In this document: piece after piece, positions 1 to 9,955 of the stretch | Position numbering within the stretch: the first letter of the stretch is position 1 | Layout: every line of letters starts with the position of its first letter | Origin: Methylocapsa acidiphila B2 | GTDB lineage: Bacteria > Pseudomonadota > Alphaproteobacteria > Rhizobiales > Beijerinckiaceae | Length of the DNA: 64,000 bases | Direction of reading: 5' to 3' | Assembly: GCF_000427445.1 (NCBI RefSeq) | Contig: NZ_KE386496.1 | Span: forward strand, 620,001 to 684,000 | Program-made: the position numbers and the translations under genes | The notes under the pieces: model-generated | Databases searched by the model: none | What the model saw: the letters and a program-made list of their open reading frames with translations, nothing else | What the model was told of the DNA's origin: nothing

Positions 1-2
1 TC

Positions 3-1280
3 TCAAGGCCGCCGTAGCCGAGCGATTGCGCAATCGGCGGCTTCGACGCCGGTCGCATAGGCGCCATGCGCGGTCGTGAAATCACGCGCCGAGCACGCTT
101 CGCCGACGAAAAACAGGCGCTCGTCCACCGGCGCTGCGAGACAAGCGCGGGCGTCCGCGCGGCCGGGCAGAGCGTAAGAATAGGATCCGCCTGCGAATTG
201 ATCGCGCGCCCAAGAGGTTTCGCTGACGAGGCGCAGCCGGGCGCGGATGTTTTCGCCAAAAAGCCCGGCGAGTTCGCCGACGGCGAAGGTGAGGAAGGCG
301 CCGGGCCCCTCGGCCTCAAGATCATGGGCGAGCGCGCCGCCGAAAAACCCTTCGATGAGCGGGCGGCCGAAGGGACGCAAATGATAGCTACCGGTCGCTG
401 TCTTGCGCGGATCGCCGAAGAGATGGCCGTCGATCGGAAGGGCCTCCGCTGCATCGAGCGTCATCACGAGCTTGTCGGCGAGCCCCAGCGGCAGCGCAGA
501 AGCCGCCTCGACCTTTTCCCGCAGCTCGGGCTGGAACCTGATTGACCCAGCGGCGAGCAGCGATGTGGGCACGGTCACGATCACGGCCTTCGTCGTCAGC
601 GCGCCGCGCGACGTCTCTACGCGTAGGTTCCGCCCCGAGTGATCGACAAGCGAAACAGCGCAGTCGAGCGCGATCGGCAAGCCCGCGCCCATGCAGGCGA
701 TCGTCGCCCCAAAGCCCTCGCGCACGCGCCAATTGAGGCCGCTATCGGCGTAGAAAGACAGGTCCTTCGCGGAGACCCTATCGAGCTCCGCGCCGTTCAT
801 GAAGCTGCTTTCTGCGTCGATCAAGGGATTCCACGGACATCCGGGCTCGAGAAGCCGCGCGGCCGCAAAATCTGGCCCGTTCGGGTCCACTGCCGCGAGA
901 CGCGTCTGGAAGCGCTCCGCAGCGGCCTGAAAAGCATCCTGGTCCTCCCGACTAAAGCCGAGATCCAGGCTCTGCGACGTCCAAACCGGATCCGTCCTGT
1001 CGAGTGTGAGCCCGGCCGCTTCGGCGATGCGCGTCCAAGGATTCCGGTCGGCTGAATGAAGCCATCCGCATCCGAGATCGAGCGCATGGCCGCCGATCCT
1101 GCGGGTCCAGGCGCGCCCGCCGATTCGATCCCTAGCTTCGAGCACGACCAGAGCAACGCCGGCGGCGGCGAGTCGCGCAGCCGCGCCTAAACCCGAGGCG
1201 CCGGCGCCGATGACGACGACCTCGGGATGGCTCGGCAGCGGTGACGTTGCGAGACGTCCGTCTTGCGCGATCTGCGCCAT
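3..1280 (-). CDS. Flavin-dependent amine oxidase family protein
   Basis: Predicted FAD-containing oxidoreductase of the flavin amine oxidase/monoamine oxidase superfamily, 425 aa and complete; the stop lies at the very edge of the window. The N-terminus has a Rossmann dinucleotide motif, GAGASGLGAAARL (about residues 25-37), followed by an acidic strand end and RIGGRAWT, the usual flavin-binding stretch. The C-terminus carries FFVGEACSARDFTTAHGA, the second FAD contact found in this family. No signal peptide is visible, so it is probably cytosolic. The substrate (amine, polyamine or carotenoid-like) cannot be read from the sequence. It diverges from the downstream amino-acid permease, so a link to amino-acid or amine use is possible but only inferred. 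The ribosome site is weak (GAGACGCAA before ATG). Confidence 0.85.
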   Translation of the reverse strand: MAQIAQDGRLATSPLPSHPEVVVIGAGASGLGAAARLAAAGVALVVLEARDRIGGRAWTRRIGGHALDLGCGWLHSADRNPWTRIAEAAGLTLDRTDPVWTSQSLDLGFSREDQDAFQAAAERFQTRLAAVDPNGPDFAAARLLEPGCPWNPLIDAESSFMNGAELDRVSAKDLSFYADSGLNWRVREGFGATIACMGAGLPIALDCAVSLVDHSGRNLRVETSRGALTTKAVIVTVPTSLLAAGSIRFQPELREKVEAASALPLGLADKLVMTLDAAEALPIDGHLFGDPRKTATGSYHLRPFGRPLIEGFFGGALAHDLEAEGPGAFLTFAVGELAGLFGENIRARLRLVSETSWARDQFAGGSYSYALPGRADARACLAAPVDERLFFVGEACSARDFTTAHGAYATGVEAADCAIARLRRP

Positions 1281-1439
1281 TTGCGTCTCAGATCACGGCG
1301 CCTCTGGATGAATATCAAGACGCATCGTGATTGAGCCTCGAAAGCGAGAGCGTGACGTTATGCGAAGCACCGAATTCCATTTTTCGCACCCCGCTCTGGC
1401 CGATTGACGTTCGCGCGCTTGGTCGCTTTGAAGCCGAAA

Positions 1440-1460
1440 ATATCATCATGCTCATGATAT
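1440..1460. promoter_or_regulatory. Inverted repeat upstream of permease (possible operator)
   Basis: Arms ATATCAT and ATGATAT flank a 7-nt spacer in the divergent region between the amine oxidase and the amino-acid permease. It is locally AT-rich in a GC-rich background and sits about 65 bp before the permease start. This would suit a dimeric regulator site, but no specific regulator family is recognised. Confidence 0.25.
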
Positions 1461-1523
1461 CGATTTATTCTATCAACATGATTGCGCGTAAGATCGCCAA
1501 TTCAAGCTAGCACAGGGCATGTC

Positions 1524-3035
1524 ATGACGACCATTTGGGTGCGCAAGTCCATCGCCGTTCTCGAGGCTGAGGCGACAATTGTCGAAGGCGGGGCAGGCGA
1601 AAAGGCTCAATTGCATCGGACGCTGTCCCTGACGAGCCTCATCGCGCTTGGCATCGGCTGCATCATCGGCGCGGGCATATTCGTGCTGACCGGCCACGCC
1701 GCCGCAGCCTATGCCGGCCCAGCCGTCGCATTGTCCTTCGTCCTCGCCGGCCTCGTCTGCGCCTTCGCGGGCCTTTGCTACGCAGAGATGGCCTCGACCG
1801 TCCCGGTCGCCGGCAGCGCCTATGCCTACGCCTATGCGACGATGGGTGAATTCATCGCCTGGATCATCGGCTGGGACCTCATCCTCGAATATGCCTTCGG
1901 CGCGACAACAGTCGCGATCGGATGGTCCGGCTATGTCGCAAGCTTCCTGAAGGATCTGGGCGTCATCGTGCCGCCCCACTTGGCGAGCGCGCCGCTTACT
2001 TTTGACCCGGCGAGCGGCGTCTGGGTCCAGACCGGCGCCCTGTTCAACATTCCGGCGGCCTTAATCGTCATCATGGTCACGGCTTTGCTGGTCGTCGGCA
2101 TCCGTGAATCGGCCCGGGTGAATAATGCGATCGTGCTCATCAAGCTCCTGATCATCGTCGCCTTCATCCTTGTCGGGATATGGTCGGTCTCCACCGCGAA
2201 TTGGGTGACCGCGAGCAATCCGACGGGGTCGTTTATTCCGCCGAATATCGGCCCCGGCGAATATGGCTGGAGTGGAATCGTGCGCGGCGCCGGCGTTGTC
2301 TTCTTCGCCTATATCGGCTTCGACGCCGTGTCGACGGCGGCGCAAGAGGCGCATAACCCGCAGCGGGACATGCCGATCGGCATATTGGGCTCGCTCGCGA
2401 TTTGCACCATACTCTATGTGCTGGTCGGGATCGTCATCACCGGGGTCGTGCCCTTCGATAAGCTGAACGTGCCTGACCCGATCGCCCTCGGCGTCGACGC
2501 CATCGGCCTTGGCTGGTTCTCCGCCATCATCAAATTCGGCGCGATCCTCGGATTGAGCTCGGTGGTCCTGGTGCTCTTGCTCGGCCAGTCCCGCATCTTT
2601 TACTCGATGGCGCATGACGGGTTGCTTCCGCCCTTCGCCGCCAAGGTGCATCCGCGCTTTCGGACCCCTTATGTCACCACGATCCTGACTGGCGTCATCG
2701 TCGCCATCCTGTCGGGCCTGCTGCCCATCGGCCTCGTCGGCGAGCTTGTCAGCATCGGCACCCTATTCGCCTTCGTCGTGGTCAGTTTCGGCGTCCTCGC
2801 GCTCCGGATCAGGAATCCCGAGATTCGCCGCCCGTTCAAGACGCCCTTCGTCTTCGTCGTGGCGCCGCTCGGCGCCGCTTCGGCGATCTTCCTGATGTTC
2901 GGCCTGCCGAGCGACACTTGGATTCGTCTCGCGGTTTGGCTCGTGATCGGCCTTGCGATTTATTTCTTCTATGGCCGCAAGCACAGCCATGCGGGGAATA
3001 GGCGTCTCGGTCTCGTCAAGCCGGCGAAACGATAG
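1524..3035 (+). CDS. Amino acid permease, APC superfamily (CAT-like)
   Basis: Integral inner-membrane amino-acid transporter of the APC superfamily, 503 aa, resembling the cationic amino acid transporter (YfnA/YhdG) branch. The first membrane helix has the family glycine motif [11 protein letters not shown], and the helix-bundle pattern continues through at least 12 hydrophobic segments (for example the stretches ending [29 protein letters not shown] and [14 protein letters not shown]). FIGFDA/SRIFYSM-like family signatures support the subfamily. The frame stays open upstream to a TTG at 1482, but the ATG at 1524 gives the usual short cytoplasmic N-terminus and is preferred. Substrate specificity is unknown. 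It converges on the 244-aa unknown gene and is separated from it by a bidirectional hairpin terminator. Confidence 0.9.
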   Translation: MTTIWVRKSIAVLEAEATIVEGGAGEKAQLHRTLSLTSLIALGIGCIIGAGIFVLTGHAAAAYAGPAVALSFVLAGLVCAFAGLCYAEMASTVPVAGSAYAYAYATMGEFIAWIIGWDLILEYAFGATTVAIGWSGYVASFLKDLGVIVPPHLASAPLTFDPASGVWVQTGALFNIPAALIVIMVTALLVVGIRESARVNNAIVLIKLLIIVAFILVGIWSVSTANWVTASNPTGSFIPPNIGPGEYGWSGIVRGAGVVFFAYIGFDAVSTAAQEAHNPQRDMPIGILGSLAICTILYVLVGIVITGVVPFDKLNVPDPIALGVDAIGLGWFSAIIKFGAILGLSSVVLVLLLGQSRIFYSMAHDGLLPPFAAKVHPRFRTPYVTTILTGVIVAILSGLLPIGLVGELVSIGTLFAFVVVSFGVLALRIRNPEIRRPFKTPFVFVVAPLGAASAIFLMFGLPSDTWIRLAVWLVIGLAIYFFYGRKHSHAGNRRLGLVKPAKR

Positions 3036-3046
3036 GCAAAAAACAT

Positions 3047-3073
3047 AAGGCGCGGCGTTGATCGCCGCGCCTT
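3047..3073. terminator. Bidirectional hairpin terminator between convergent genes
   Basis: An 11-bp perfect stem (AAGGCGCGGCG / CGCCGCGCCTT) with a 5-nt loop lies between the permease and the convergent 244-aa gene. On the minus strand it is followed by ATG and then six T residues, so it looks like an intrinsic terminator mainly for the minus-strand gene and may also stop the permease transcript. Confidence 0.75.
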
Positions 3074-3105
3074 CATGAGGCCATGCGTCTGGGCCCCGGC
3101 AAACC

Positions 3106-3840
3106 TTACACGCGGCGGGCGATGGATTTGAGAAAGCCCTGGTAATCTTCGGTCAGCTCTTGATCGACCGCGGCCATCGAGGCGAGCAGAAGCGCGGCGA
3201 TGAAGCTTTCGTCGTTGCGCTCGTCCGCAAGCGCCTCCTTGATCGGGGGGACATTTTCCTCGGGCTTGACGAGCTGCGACTTCAGCTGCGTCGAGAGCGT
3301 GGTCCATTGCTGGCGAACCCAGGCCGCGAGCGGGCCGACCAATTCGACCTTGAAGTTTGATTTGCGGATCTTCTCGAGGAAGCGGACGCCCGCGTTCCAG
3401 GTATCCTTCGGCTCGAAATGGCCATCTTCCATCAAGGTCTTGCCGATCATGCCGATGTGATCCTCGAGGGTTTCGGGCTTGGCGTCCGGCTCCTGCTTGA
3501 AATGCCAAAAGGCGAAAGAGCCGGGGAAGTTCTCGCCGTAAAGCGCGACGAGGTCCTTTTCAACCTTGTCGAAGGCGGCTTTATCCGCCTTCAAGGCCGA
3601 GGCTATGCCGAAGGCGAAGATGGAATCGTCGGCGATGGTCTTGACCCCGGTCGTGTTGAGGTCGGACTTCGAAAGCGGTGGAATCGAGCCGTCGGGGTTG
3701 GGCTGAGCCTTGCCGGCGCGTTGCGCCATGACATGGGCCGTCACTTCGAGCCAGCCGGTCAAGCTCGAAGAGAAAAGGCTCGGATCGACCTCGGTGATGG
3801 ACCGGTTCATCGGGTCTTTACGTCGCAATACTTCATTCAT
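3106..3840 (-). CDS. Hypothetical protein, 244 aa
   Basis: I do not recognise this family. The protein is soluble-looking, with no signal peptide or membrane helix and a mixed charged composition (for example ADKAAFDKVEKDLVALYGEN and FLEKIRKSNFKVELVG). It reads as a largely helical cytosolic protein. Codon use matches its neighbours, and a good terminator follows it, which supports a real gene. The ATG at 3840 is used here; a second in-frame ATG ten codons later (MNRSITEVD) is an alternative. It is monocistronic or follows a tiny membrane-protein gene about 60 bp upstream on the same strand. Confidence 0.65.
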   Translation of the reverse strand: MNEVLRRKDPMNRSITEVDPSLFSSSLTGWLEVTAHVMAQRAGKAQPNPDGSIPPLSKSDLNTTGVKTIADDSIFAFGIASALKADKAAFDKVEKDLVALYGENFPGSFAFWHFKQEPDAKPETLEDHIGMIGKTLMEDGHFEPKDTWNAGVRFLEKIRKSNFKVELVGPLAAWVRQQWTTLSTQLKSQLVKPEENVPPIKEALADERNDESFIAALLLASMAAVDQELTEDYQGFLKSIARRV

Positions 3841-3901
3841 GGGTCGATCCTCGACGCCTTCCTGGTCGGTGCTTGATGGGTCGAACGAAACAGCTTCGGC
3901 G

Positions 3902-4048
3902 TCAGCGCTTCCGCAGATCGCGCTGTTTCGCCCGTACAGGGACTAAAGCGGCGCGGGCTTGATGCGCGCAGGAGGAGAAAAAGGACAGGCTGCAAAAGAG
4001 CCCGACGACCGCCGAGGCGCAGAGGGCATTCCAGATCAGGGAATTCAT
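3902..4048 (-). CDS. Small single-helix membrane protein, 48 aa
   Basis: A short frame beginning MNSLIWNALCASAVVGLF, with one hydrophobic segment at about residues 4-25 and a basic tail (RAKQRDLRKR). A strong ribosome site, GGAGAG, lies 6 nt before the ATG, which is the main reason to accept it. No family is recognised. It lies between ruvX and the 244-aa unknown gene on the same strand and could be cotranscribed with the latter. It could be a chance frame. Confidence 0.4.
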   Translation of the reverse strand: MNSLIWNALCASAVVGLFCSLSFFSSCAHQARAALVPVRAKQRDLRKR

Positions 4049-4167
4049 CCAAGCTCTCCAATTATTCAATGTGCCGCATTTTCGAACAAGCGGGCGACGG
4101 CTTCGCCGTCTCCGATTTTCGTCAATGCTTTGGCCGCTCCTTTTTGTCTCGCCTTCCGCCGGCTCCG

Positions 4168-4650
4168 TCACAAGGGTTGGCCGAGCCAGCGCAGCCGGTC
4201 CAAAGCGCCTTGCAGGATATAGGCCGCGGCCATCCGGTCGACGACTTCGGCGCGTTTGGCGCGCGAGGCGTCCTGATCGATGAGGGCGCGAGTCACGGCC
4301 GCCGTCGAGAGCCGCTCGTCCCAAAAGACGCAAGGGCGGGCCGTCAATCCGCCGAGGTTGCGGACGAAGGCGCGGGTCGCTTGCACGCGCGGGCCTTCCG
4401 AGCCGTCCATGTTGAGCGGAAGGCCGATGACGAGCGCCGCGACGTCGAATTTATCCGCAAGCTCGACGAGGCGGGCGGCGTCCTTGGTGAATTTCGTGCG
4501 GCGGATGGTCTCGAGCGGCGTCGCAATCCGGCGCTCGACATCCGAAAGCGCAAGGCCGATCGTCTTCGTGCCGAGATCGACGCCGATGAGCCTTTGCCGC
4601 GCGCCGATGCGCGGCTGCAAGTCGACGAGCTCGAGAGTTTCCGTCGTCAT
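4168..4650 (-). CDS. ruvX: Putative pre-16S rRNA nuclease / Holliday junction resolvase YqgF
   Basis: YqgF/RuvX family, 160 aa, with an RNase H-like fold. In related bacteria the family matures the 5' end of 16S rRNA and has also been called a Holliday junction resolvase. Visible motifs are [16 protein letters not shown] (first catalytic Asp), [20 protein letters not shown] (catalytic Glu region) and the final Asp in [10 protein letters not shown]. The frame is open to an ATG at 4695, but GGAGGAGAG immediately precedes the ATG at 4650, so that start is chosen. It is divergent from the UPF0173 hydrolase gene. Confidence 0.9.
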   Translation of the reverse strand: MTTETLELVDLQPRIGARQRLIGVDLGTKTIGLALSDVERRIATPLETIRRTKFTKDAARLVELADKFDVAALVIGLPLNMDGSEGPRVQATRAFVRNLGGLTARPCVFWDERLSTAAVTRALIDQDASRAKRAEVVDRMAAAYILQGALDRLRWLGQPL

Positions 4651-4781
4651 CTCTCCTCCATCGCAGAAGCGCATCGTGCGAGAGCTTGCGTGCAAGCGCG
4701 CCCAAAGCCCGATCCATGCCTCTATGCGCGGCGCCGGCTTCGTCTTAAATCATCTGCGGCGGTTTGGTGGAGGATTTGCGC

Positions 4782-5480
4782 ATGAAACTCATTTGGCTCG
4801 GCCATTCGGCGTTCCGCGTCGAACTCGGCGAGGCGATCATCCTGATCGATCCATTTTTACGCGGGAACTCCAAATTCACCGGCGATTTCGCAGCCGCGAC
4901 GGAAGGGGCGACGCATATCGTCCTGACCCACGGACATGACGATCACATCGGCGACGCCGCCGAGATCGCCGTCGCGAGCGGCGCTGAGGTCGTCTCCAAT
5001 TACGAGATCTGTATGTTTCTACAGTCGCAAGGCGCGGCCAATATCAATCCGGGTAATACCGGCGGCGCGATCGACTGCGGCGCTTTCAGCGTGAGCCTCA
5101 CTCAGGCGCTGCATTCGTCGGGGACCGTCTTCAACGGCCAGTCGATCTATCTCGGGAGCCCGAATGGCGTGGTGATCAAACCGCGACAGGGCCCAACGCT
5201 TTATCATATGGGCGACACTGACATTTTCTCTGACATGGCGTTGATCGATGAGATCCATCAGCCGAAGATCGGCCTTGTTCCGGTGGGCGATCGCTTCACC
5301 ATGAGCGGCGCGACGGCGGCTCTCGCGGTCAGGCGCTTTTTCAGTTTCGAGACCGTCGTTCCTTGCCATTACGGCACTTTCGATCTGTTGAGCCCAGACC
5401 CGAGCGCCTTCGTCGCGGCCATGCAGGGCGCGCCGACACAGATCGCCGCTTTGCAGATCGGCGAGAGCCTGGCGCTCTGA
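4782..5480 (+). CDS. UPF0173 metal-dependent hydrolase
   Basis: Metallo-beta-lactamase-fold hydrolase of the UPF0173 group, 232 aa, probably cytosolic. It starts MKLIWLGHSAFRVELG, typical for the family. The metal-binding HxHxDH motif is visible as THGHDDHIGD (about residues 50-60), with further ligand candidates in HMGDTDIFSDM and the late His in CHYGTF. GGAGG about 8 nt before the ATG at 4782 fixes the start; an upstream in-frame TTG is less likely. The physiological substrate of the family is not known. The gene stands just before a small membrane-protein gene and gatCAB. Confidence 0.88.
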   Translation: MKLIWLGHSAFRVELGEAIILIDPFLRGNSKFTGDFAAATEGATHIVLTHGHDDHIGDAAEIAVASGAEVVSNYEICMFLQSQGAANINPGNTGGAIDCGAFSVSLTQALHSSGTVFNGQSIYLGSPNGVVIKPRQGPTLYHMGDTDIFSDMALIDEIHQPKIGLVPVGDRFTMSGATAALAVRRFFSFETVVPCHYGTFDLLSPDPSAFVAAMQGAPTQIAALQIGESLAL

Positions 5481-5570
5481 ACGCGGCTCGTCGCGTAGAG
5501 AAATCGAGCTAAGATCGAAGCGAGGCCGTCAAGGACTAAAGTCAGCGCCGCGTGGCGGCAGGAGGATGAA

Positions 5571-5771
5571 ATGGACATTGCATGGGAGGTTCTCCATGAC
5601 CCTACGGTTCGCGAAATCGCCGCCTGGCTCGGCGCGATCGCGGTCGTCGGGCTTTGGATCTTTTTCGCCCGCGCCATGGTCGCCGCGCGCGTGAAGCAGT
5701 TCAAGCGCGAGCAGGCGGAGCGGGAGGCGCGGGATCGCGCCGCTGAAACGGACGAGGCGCCGAAAGAATAG
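5571..5771 (+). CDS. Small membrane protein with charged C-terminal helix, 66 aa
   Basis: A 66-aa frame with AGGAGG five bases before the ATG. Residues about 17-37 form one hydrophobic segment (IAAWLGAIAVVGLWIFFARA), followed by a highly charged, probably helical or coiled-coil tail (KQFKREQAEREARDRAAE). This predicts a membrane-anchored cytoplasmic helix. It has no known function or family that I recognise. It lies between the UPF0173 hydrolase and gatC on the same strand, and could be the first gene of that transcript. Confidence 0.6.
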   Translation: MDIAWEVLHDPTVREIAAWLGAIAVVGLWIFFARAMVAARVKQFKREQAEREARDRAAETDEAPKE

Positions 5772-5867
5772 GGATCAGCTGCCGGCCGGTCCGAGCATTG
5801 CTTGCGCCTAAGGCCCGGTGCTATAGGCACGTCTTCGCTGAATTCCCAAATCATCAAGGAAGAGCAC

Positions 5868-6155
5868 ATGTCGGTCGACCAAGCGACCGTGCGGCGCATC
5901 GCGCATCTAGCCCGCATCAAGGTCAATGAGGACGACGTGCCTCATCTTCAAGGCGAGCTCAACGCCATACTCGCATTTGTCGAGGAATTGGCGAGCGTCA
6001 ATGTCGAAGGGGTCGAGCCGATGACCTCGGCCATGCCGGTCCCGATGAAAAAGCGCGCAGACATCGTGACCGATGGCGACATGGCCGACGCGATCGTCGC
6101 CAATGCGCCGGCCGTGGAGGATCATTTCTTCGTCGTGCCCAAAGTCGTGGAATAG
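5868..6155 (+). CDS. gatC: Asp-tRNA(Asn)/Glu-tRNA(Gln) amidotransferase subunit C
   Basis: GatC, 95 aa, the small subunit that wraps around and stabilises GatA in the GatCAB complex. It shows the family pattern [16 protein letters not shown] at the N-terminus, the [22 protein letters not shown] core and the C-terminal [20 protein letters not shown] upstream supports the ATG at 5868 rather than the in-frame upstream start. It is followed 14 bp later by gatA, with gatB third; the order C-A-B and the spacing suggest one transcript. Confidence 0.95.
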   Translation: MSVDQATVRRIAHLARIKVNEDDVPHLQGELNAILAFVEELASVNVEGVEPMTSAMPVPMKKRADIVTDGDMADAIVANAPAVEDHFFVVPKVVE

Positions 6156-6169
6156 GAGCGGACGCAATC

Positions 6170-7651
6170 TTGACCGAACTCACCGATCTCTCCCTCGCCG
6201 ACGCGCGGCGGGCGCTCCTGAACAAAGAAGTCTCCGCCGTAGATCTCGCCAAGGCGCAAATCGCGGCCATCGAGCAGGCCCGCGCGCTGAACGCCTTCAT
6301 CAAGGAGACGCCAGAGGTCGCGCTCGCTATGGCGGCGGATTCCGACGCGCGGATCGCGCGGGGGGAGGCAGGGCCGCTCGAGGGCGTGCCGCTCGGGATC
6401 AAGGATCTCTATTGCACGGCGGGCGTCCAGACCACGGCGGCGAGCCATATTCTCGAGGGCTTCACGCCGGCCTATGAATCGACCGTCTCGGCCAATCTCT
6501 GGCGCGACGGCGCGGTGATGCTCGGCAAGCTCAATCTCGACGAATTCGCGATGGGCTCGTCGAATGAAACCTCCTATTTCGGCCCGGTGATCTCGCCCTG
6601 GCGGCGTGTTGGTTCGGACGCCGCGCTTGTGCCCGGCGGCTCGTCGGGGGGCTCGGCGGCGGCCGTTGCGGCGCGGCTTTGTTTCGGCGCGACCGCGACA
6701 GACACCGGCGGGTCGATCCGCCAGCCGGCGGCTTTCACGGGGACCGTCGGCATCAAGCCGACCTATGGCCGCTGCTCGCGCTGGGGCATCGTCGCCTTCG
6801 CCTCCTCGCTCGATCAGGCCGGCCCGATCGCGCGCACGGTGCGCGACGCGGCCATCCTGTTGCGCTCCATGGCCGGCCACGATCCCAAGGACACGACCTC
6901 CGTCGATCTGCCTGTGCCCGATTACGAGGCGGCGGTCGGCCGCTCGATCAAGGGCATGAAGATCGGCATTCCGAAAGAGTATCGGCTCGACGGCATGCCG
7001 GCCGAGATCGAAAGCCTTTGGAGCCAGGGCGTCGAATGGCTGAAGGCCGCCGGCGCGACGATCGTCGACATTTCCCTTCCGCATACGCGCTACGCCTTGC
7101 CGGCCTATTACATCGTGGCGCCGGCCGAGGCCTCCTCAAACCTCGCGCGCTATGACGGCGTGCGCTTCGGCCTGCGCGTTCCCGGCAAGGACATTGCCGA
7201 TATGTATGAGAGCACGCGCGCGGCGGGCTTCGGCAAGGAGGTGCGCCGGCGCATCCTGATCGGCACCTATGTGCTCTCGGCCGGCTATTACGACGCCTAT
7301 TATGTGCGGGCGCAGAAGATCAGAACTTTGATCAAGGGCGATTTCGAGAGCGCTTTCGCGGCGGGCGTGGACGCCATTTTGACTCCGGCGACGCCGTCGG
7401 CCGCTTTCGGCGTCGGCGAGAAAGGCTCCGCCGATCCGGTGGAGATGTATTTGAACGACATATTCACTGTGACCGTGAATATGGCTGGCTTGCCGGGCAT
7501 AGCCGTGCCGGCTGGAACATCGTCCGAGGGATTGCCTCTCGGCCTCCAACTGATCGGCCGCGCCTTTGACGAGGAAACCTTGTTCGCGGCGGCGGAGGTC
7601 ATTGAGCAATCCGCGCCGAAGGTTTCCTTGCCAGCCAGATGGTGGGCGTAG
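6170..7651 (+). CDS. gatA: Asp-tRNA(Asn)/Glu-tRNA(Gln) amidotransferase subunit A
   Basis: GatA, 493 aa, the amidase-signature subunit that releases ammonia from glutamine for transamidation of Glu-tRNA(Gln) or Asp-tRNA(Asn). The Ser-cisSer-Lys triad is visible: Lys in [12 protein letters not shown], cis-Ser in [14 protein letters not shown] and the nucleophile Ser in [13 protein letters not shown]. The start is a TTG at 6170, with GGAG about 11 nt upstream; no nearby ATG fits the family N-terminus better. It acts with the GatB and GatC encoded on each side. No sign of damage. Confidence 0.96.
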   Translation: MTELTDLSLADARRALLNKEVSAVDLAKAQIAAIEQARALNAFIKETPEVALAMAADSDARIARGEAGPLEGVPLGIKDLYCTAGVQTTAASHILEGFTPAYESTVSANLWRDGAVMLGKLNLDEFAMGSSNETSYFGPVISPWRRVGSDAALVPGGSSGGSAAAVAARLCFGATATDTGGSIRQPAAFTGTVGIKPTYGRCSRWGIVAFASSLDQAGPIARTVRDAAILLRSMAGHDPKDTTSVDLPVPDYEAAVGRSIKGMKIGIPKEYRLDGMPAEIESLWSQGVEWLKAAGATIVDISLPHTRYALPAYYIVAPAEASSNLARYDGVRFGLRVPGKDIADMYESTRAAGFGKEVRRRILIGTYVLSAGYYDAYYVRAQKIRTLIKGDFESAFAAGVDAILTPATPSAAFGVGEKGSADPVEMYLNDIFTVTVNMAGLPGIAVPAGTSSEGLPLGLQLIGRAFDEETLFAAAEVIEQSAPKVSLPARWWA

Positions 7652-7817
7652 CGCGCTCTATCGAGCGATCGCGGCGAACGTGCGGGCTTCGCCTAGCTGC
7701 GCTTACGAAAAGACCGCCATCGCTGTTTCGTTGACCAGACGCCCCCCGAGGGCCATTCTGAGTCCATGCTGAAAGCCGCAGCGGCGCGCGCGGCGGATTT
7801 TTTGACGGACCTAGATC

Positions 7818-9305
7818 ATGAACACGCACGCAAACCCCTCGAAGCTCATCAAGGGCGCGACCGGCGACTGGGAGGTCGTCATCGGCATGGAGATTCATGC
7901 CCAGGTCACGTCGCGCTCGAAGCTCTTCTCAGGCGCCTCGACCACGTTCGGCGAAGAGCCCAACGCCAATGTATCGCTCGTCGACGCCGCCATGCCGGGC
8001 ATGCTGCCGGTCATCAATGAGGAATGCGTGGCGCAGGCGGTGCGCACCGGGCTTGGCCTCGAAGCCAAGATCAATCTTCGCTCGGTGTTCGACCGCAAGA
8101 ACTATTTCTATCCCGACCTCCCGCAGGGCTATCAGATCTCTCAGTACAAGAGTCCGATCGTCGGCGAGGGCGTCGTGCTCGTCGACGTTTCGCCGACCGA
8201 GCAGATCGAGGTCGGAATCGAGCGGCTGCATCTCGAGCAGGACGCCGGCAAGTCGCTGCACGACCAGTCGGCGACGGACTCCTTCGTCGATCTCAACCGC
8301 TCCGGCGTCGCGCTGATGGAGATCGTGTCGAAGCCCGACATGCGCTCGTCGGACGAGGCCCGCGCCTATGTCTCCAAGCTACGCACCATCTTGCGCTACA
8401 TCGGCTCGTGCGACGGCAATATGGAGCAGGGATCGCTGCGCGCCGACGTCAATGTCTCGGTGCGTCGGCCGGGCGGGCCGCTTGGCACGCGCTGCGAAAT
8501 CAAGAACGTCAATTCGATCCGCTTCATCGGCCAGGCGATCGAGGTCGAGGCGCGCCGACAGATCGCCATTCTCGAAGACGGCGGCAAGATCGATCAGGAG
8601 ACGCGGCTCTTCGATCCGGGTCGCGGCGAGACGCGTTCGATGCGCTCCAAGGAAGAGGCGCATGATTATCGTTATTTCCCCGATCCCGATTTGCTTCCGC
8701 TCGAATTCGATCAGGGCTATGTGGACCGCCTCGCAGCGGAATTGCCAGAATTGCCGGACGCGAAGAAGGCGCGCTTCATCAAGGATTACGGGCTGCCGCC
8801 CTATGACGCCGGCGTGCTCGTCGCCGATAAGGAGACGGCCGATTACTTCGAGGCGGCTGTCCAACACGGCGATGCGCGGCGCGACGCGAAGCTTGTCGCC
8901 AATTGGATCACGGGCGACGTTGCGGCTTTCGCGAATTCTATCGGCTTGTCGGTCGCGCAGACCCATATCAAGCCTGCGCAAGTCGCAGGGATCGTCGATC
9001 TCATCAGCGATGGAACGATCTCGGGCAAGATTGCGAAGGACCTTCTCGCGATCATCGTCGGCGAAGAGAAAGACGGCGATCCGCGCGCGATCGTCGAGGC
9101 GCGCGGGATGAAGCAGGTTACCGACGCTGGCGCGATCGCCGGCGCCGTCGACGCCATCATCGCAGCCAATCCCGACAAGGTCGCGCAGGCGCAGGCCAAG
9201 CCCTCGATGCTTGGATGGTTCGTTGGTCAGGTCATGAAAGAGACCGGCGGCAAGGCCAATCCGCAAGCTGTCAACGAGCTTCTGAAAGCGAAGCTCGGCA
9301 TTTGA
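7818..9305 (+). CDS. gatB: Asp-tRNA(Asn)/Glu-tRNA(Gln) amidotransferase subunit B
   Basis: GatB, 495 aa, the tRNA-binding and kinase/transamidase subunit of GatCAB. The N-terminal cradle domain begins [22 protein letters not shown], with the conserved [27 protein letters not shown] and [12 protein letters not shown] blocks. The C-terminal YqeY-like tail (about residues 350-495) that contacts tRNA is complete. A 166-bp gap after gatA with no feature I can name separates the two genes. The ribosome site is weak. A stem-loop and a Rho-independent terminator follow. Confidence 0.96.
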   Translation: MNTHANPSKLIKGATGDWEVVIGMEIHAQVTSRSKLFSGASTTFGEEPNANVSLVDAAMPGMLPVINEECVAQAVRTGLGLEAKINLRSVFDRKNYFYPDLPQGYQISQYKSPIVGEGVVLVDVSPTEQIEVGIERLHLEQDAGKSLHDQSATDSFVDLNRSGVALMEIVSKPDMRSSDEARAYVSKLRTILRYIGSCDGNMEQGSLRADVNVSVRRPGGPLGTRCEIKNVNSIRFIGQAIEVEARRQIAILEDGGKIDQETRLFDPGRGETRSMRSKEEAHDYRYFPDPDLLPLEFDQGYVDRLAAELPELPDAKKARFIKDYGLPPYDAGVLVADKETADYFEAAVQHGDARRDAKLVANWITGDVAAFANSIGLSVAQTHIKPAQVAGIVDLISDGTISGKIAKDLLAIIVGEEKDGDPRAIVEARGMKQVTDAGAIAGAVDAIIAANPDKVAQAQAKPSMLGWFVGQVMKETGGKANPQAVNELLKAKLGI

Positions 9306-9313
9306 AAATGCTG

Positions 9314-9352
9314 GACGACCCGCGAATCACATGAGGTGATTCGCGGGTCGTC
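9314..9352 (+). terminator. Perfect 17-bp stem-loop downstream of gatB
   Basis: GACGACCCGCGAATCAC and its exact complement are separated by 5 nt, starting 8 bp after the gatB stop. No T run follows, so it may protect the mRNA 3' end or assist the U-tailed terminator 20 bp further on. Confidence 0.6.
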
Positions 9353-9372
9353 GCGCGATTGAAGCCGCTATG

Positions 9373-9406
9373 TCGACGCGCCGGCTCGAGCGCGTCGATT
9401 TTTTTT
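9373..9406 (+). terminator. Rho-independent terminator of gatCAB
   Basis: A 9-bp stem TCGACGCGC / GCGCGTCGA with an 8-nt loop is followed at once by eight T residues. This is a textbook intrinsic terminator for transcripts coming from gatB. Confidence 0.85.
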
Positions 9407-9955
9407 GCTTACGCACGATTTTTTTTTATCCGCGACGTGCGTCCTGGATTCGCGCTGCGTTCAGGTTTCGCGATAGCCGTCATGCGGCCCCGACGCGTGC
9501 TCTAAAGCGCTCTCGGCATAGATGCGAAGACGCCTCGCGTAGGCCGCGCGAAGGACAGAGACCGTGGTCGCGCAAGACGCCAAGGCATGATTTTCGAGGC
9601 GCGTCAAAACTGAATAGAGCCCATGAAAATCAAAGACTTTTCCTTCAGCAATAGAAGCTCTCGACAATCGGATGCGGGCTGCGTTCGAGCGATCGCATAA
9701 TGCGCCTGCAAGCGCTTCCGCGCCTTTGCGAAAGCGCAAATGGCGCAGACTGCAAAACGTTGCAACGAGGCGAATTTCAAATGCCGATCGACGCCGGAAG
9801 CATGGCTCTAAAACGCATCAACCGCGCTTGTCTCGCGCATGTTGCCGTCGTTGTTGAAGTAACGCCTCTTGCACGACTGCTTAACAACGCTACGCTATGC
9901 GAGCCTCTAGTCGGCGCATCATACCGGCTGACAAAATGAAAGAGGGAGCTCGAAG
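9407..9955. other. Intergenic region before the histone-like gene
   Basis: About 550 bp. It contains one doubtful minus-strand frame (9461-9739) and, close to the histone-like gene, a possible promoter TTGCAC (9869-9874) with 16 nt to TACGCT (9891-9896), giving a leader of about 50 nt. Nothing else is recognised. Confidence 0.4.
9461..9739 (-). CDS. Doubtful small hypothetical protein, 92 aa
   Basis: A TTG-initiated frame without a clear ribosome site. The protein (core FDFHGLYSVLTRLENHALAS) has no recognisable domain, signal or membrane segment. It is listed because it fills an otherwise empty interval and its composition is not obviously that of a shadow frame. It may be a chance frame. 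Confidence 0.2.
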   Translation of the reverse strand: MRFRKGAEALAGALCDRSNAARIRLSRASIAEGKVFDFHGLYSVLTRLENHALASCATTVSVLRAAYARRLRIYAESALEHASGPHDGYRET

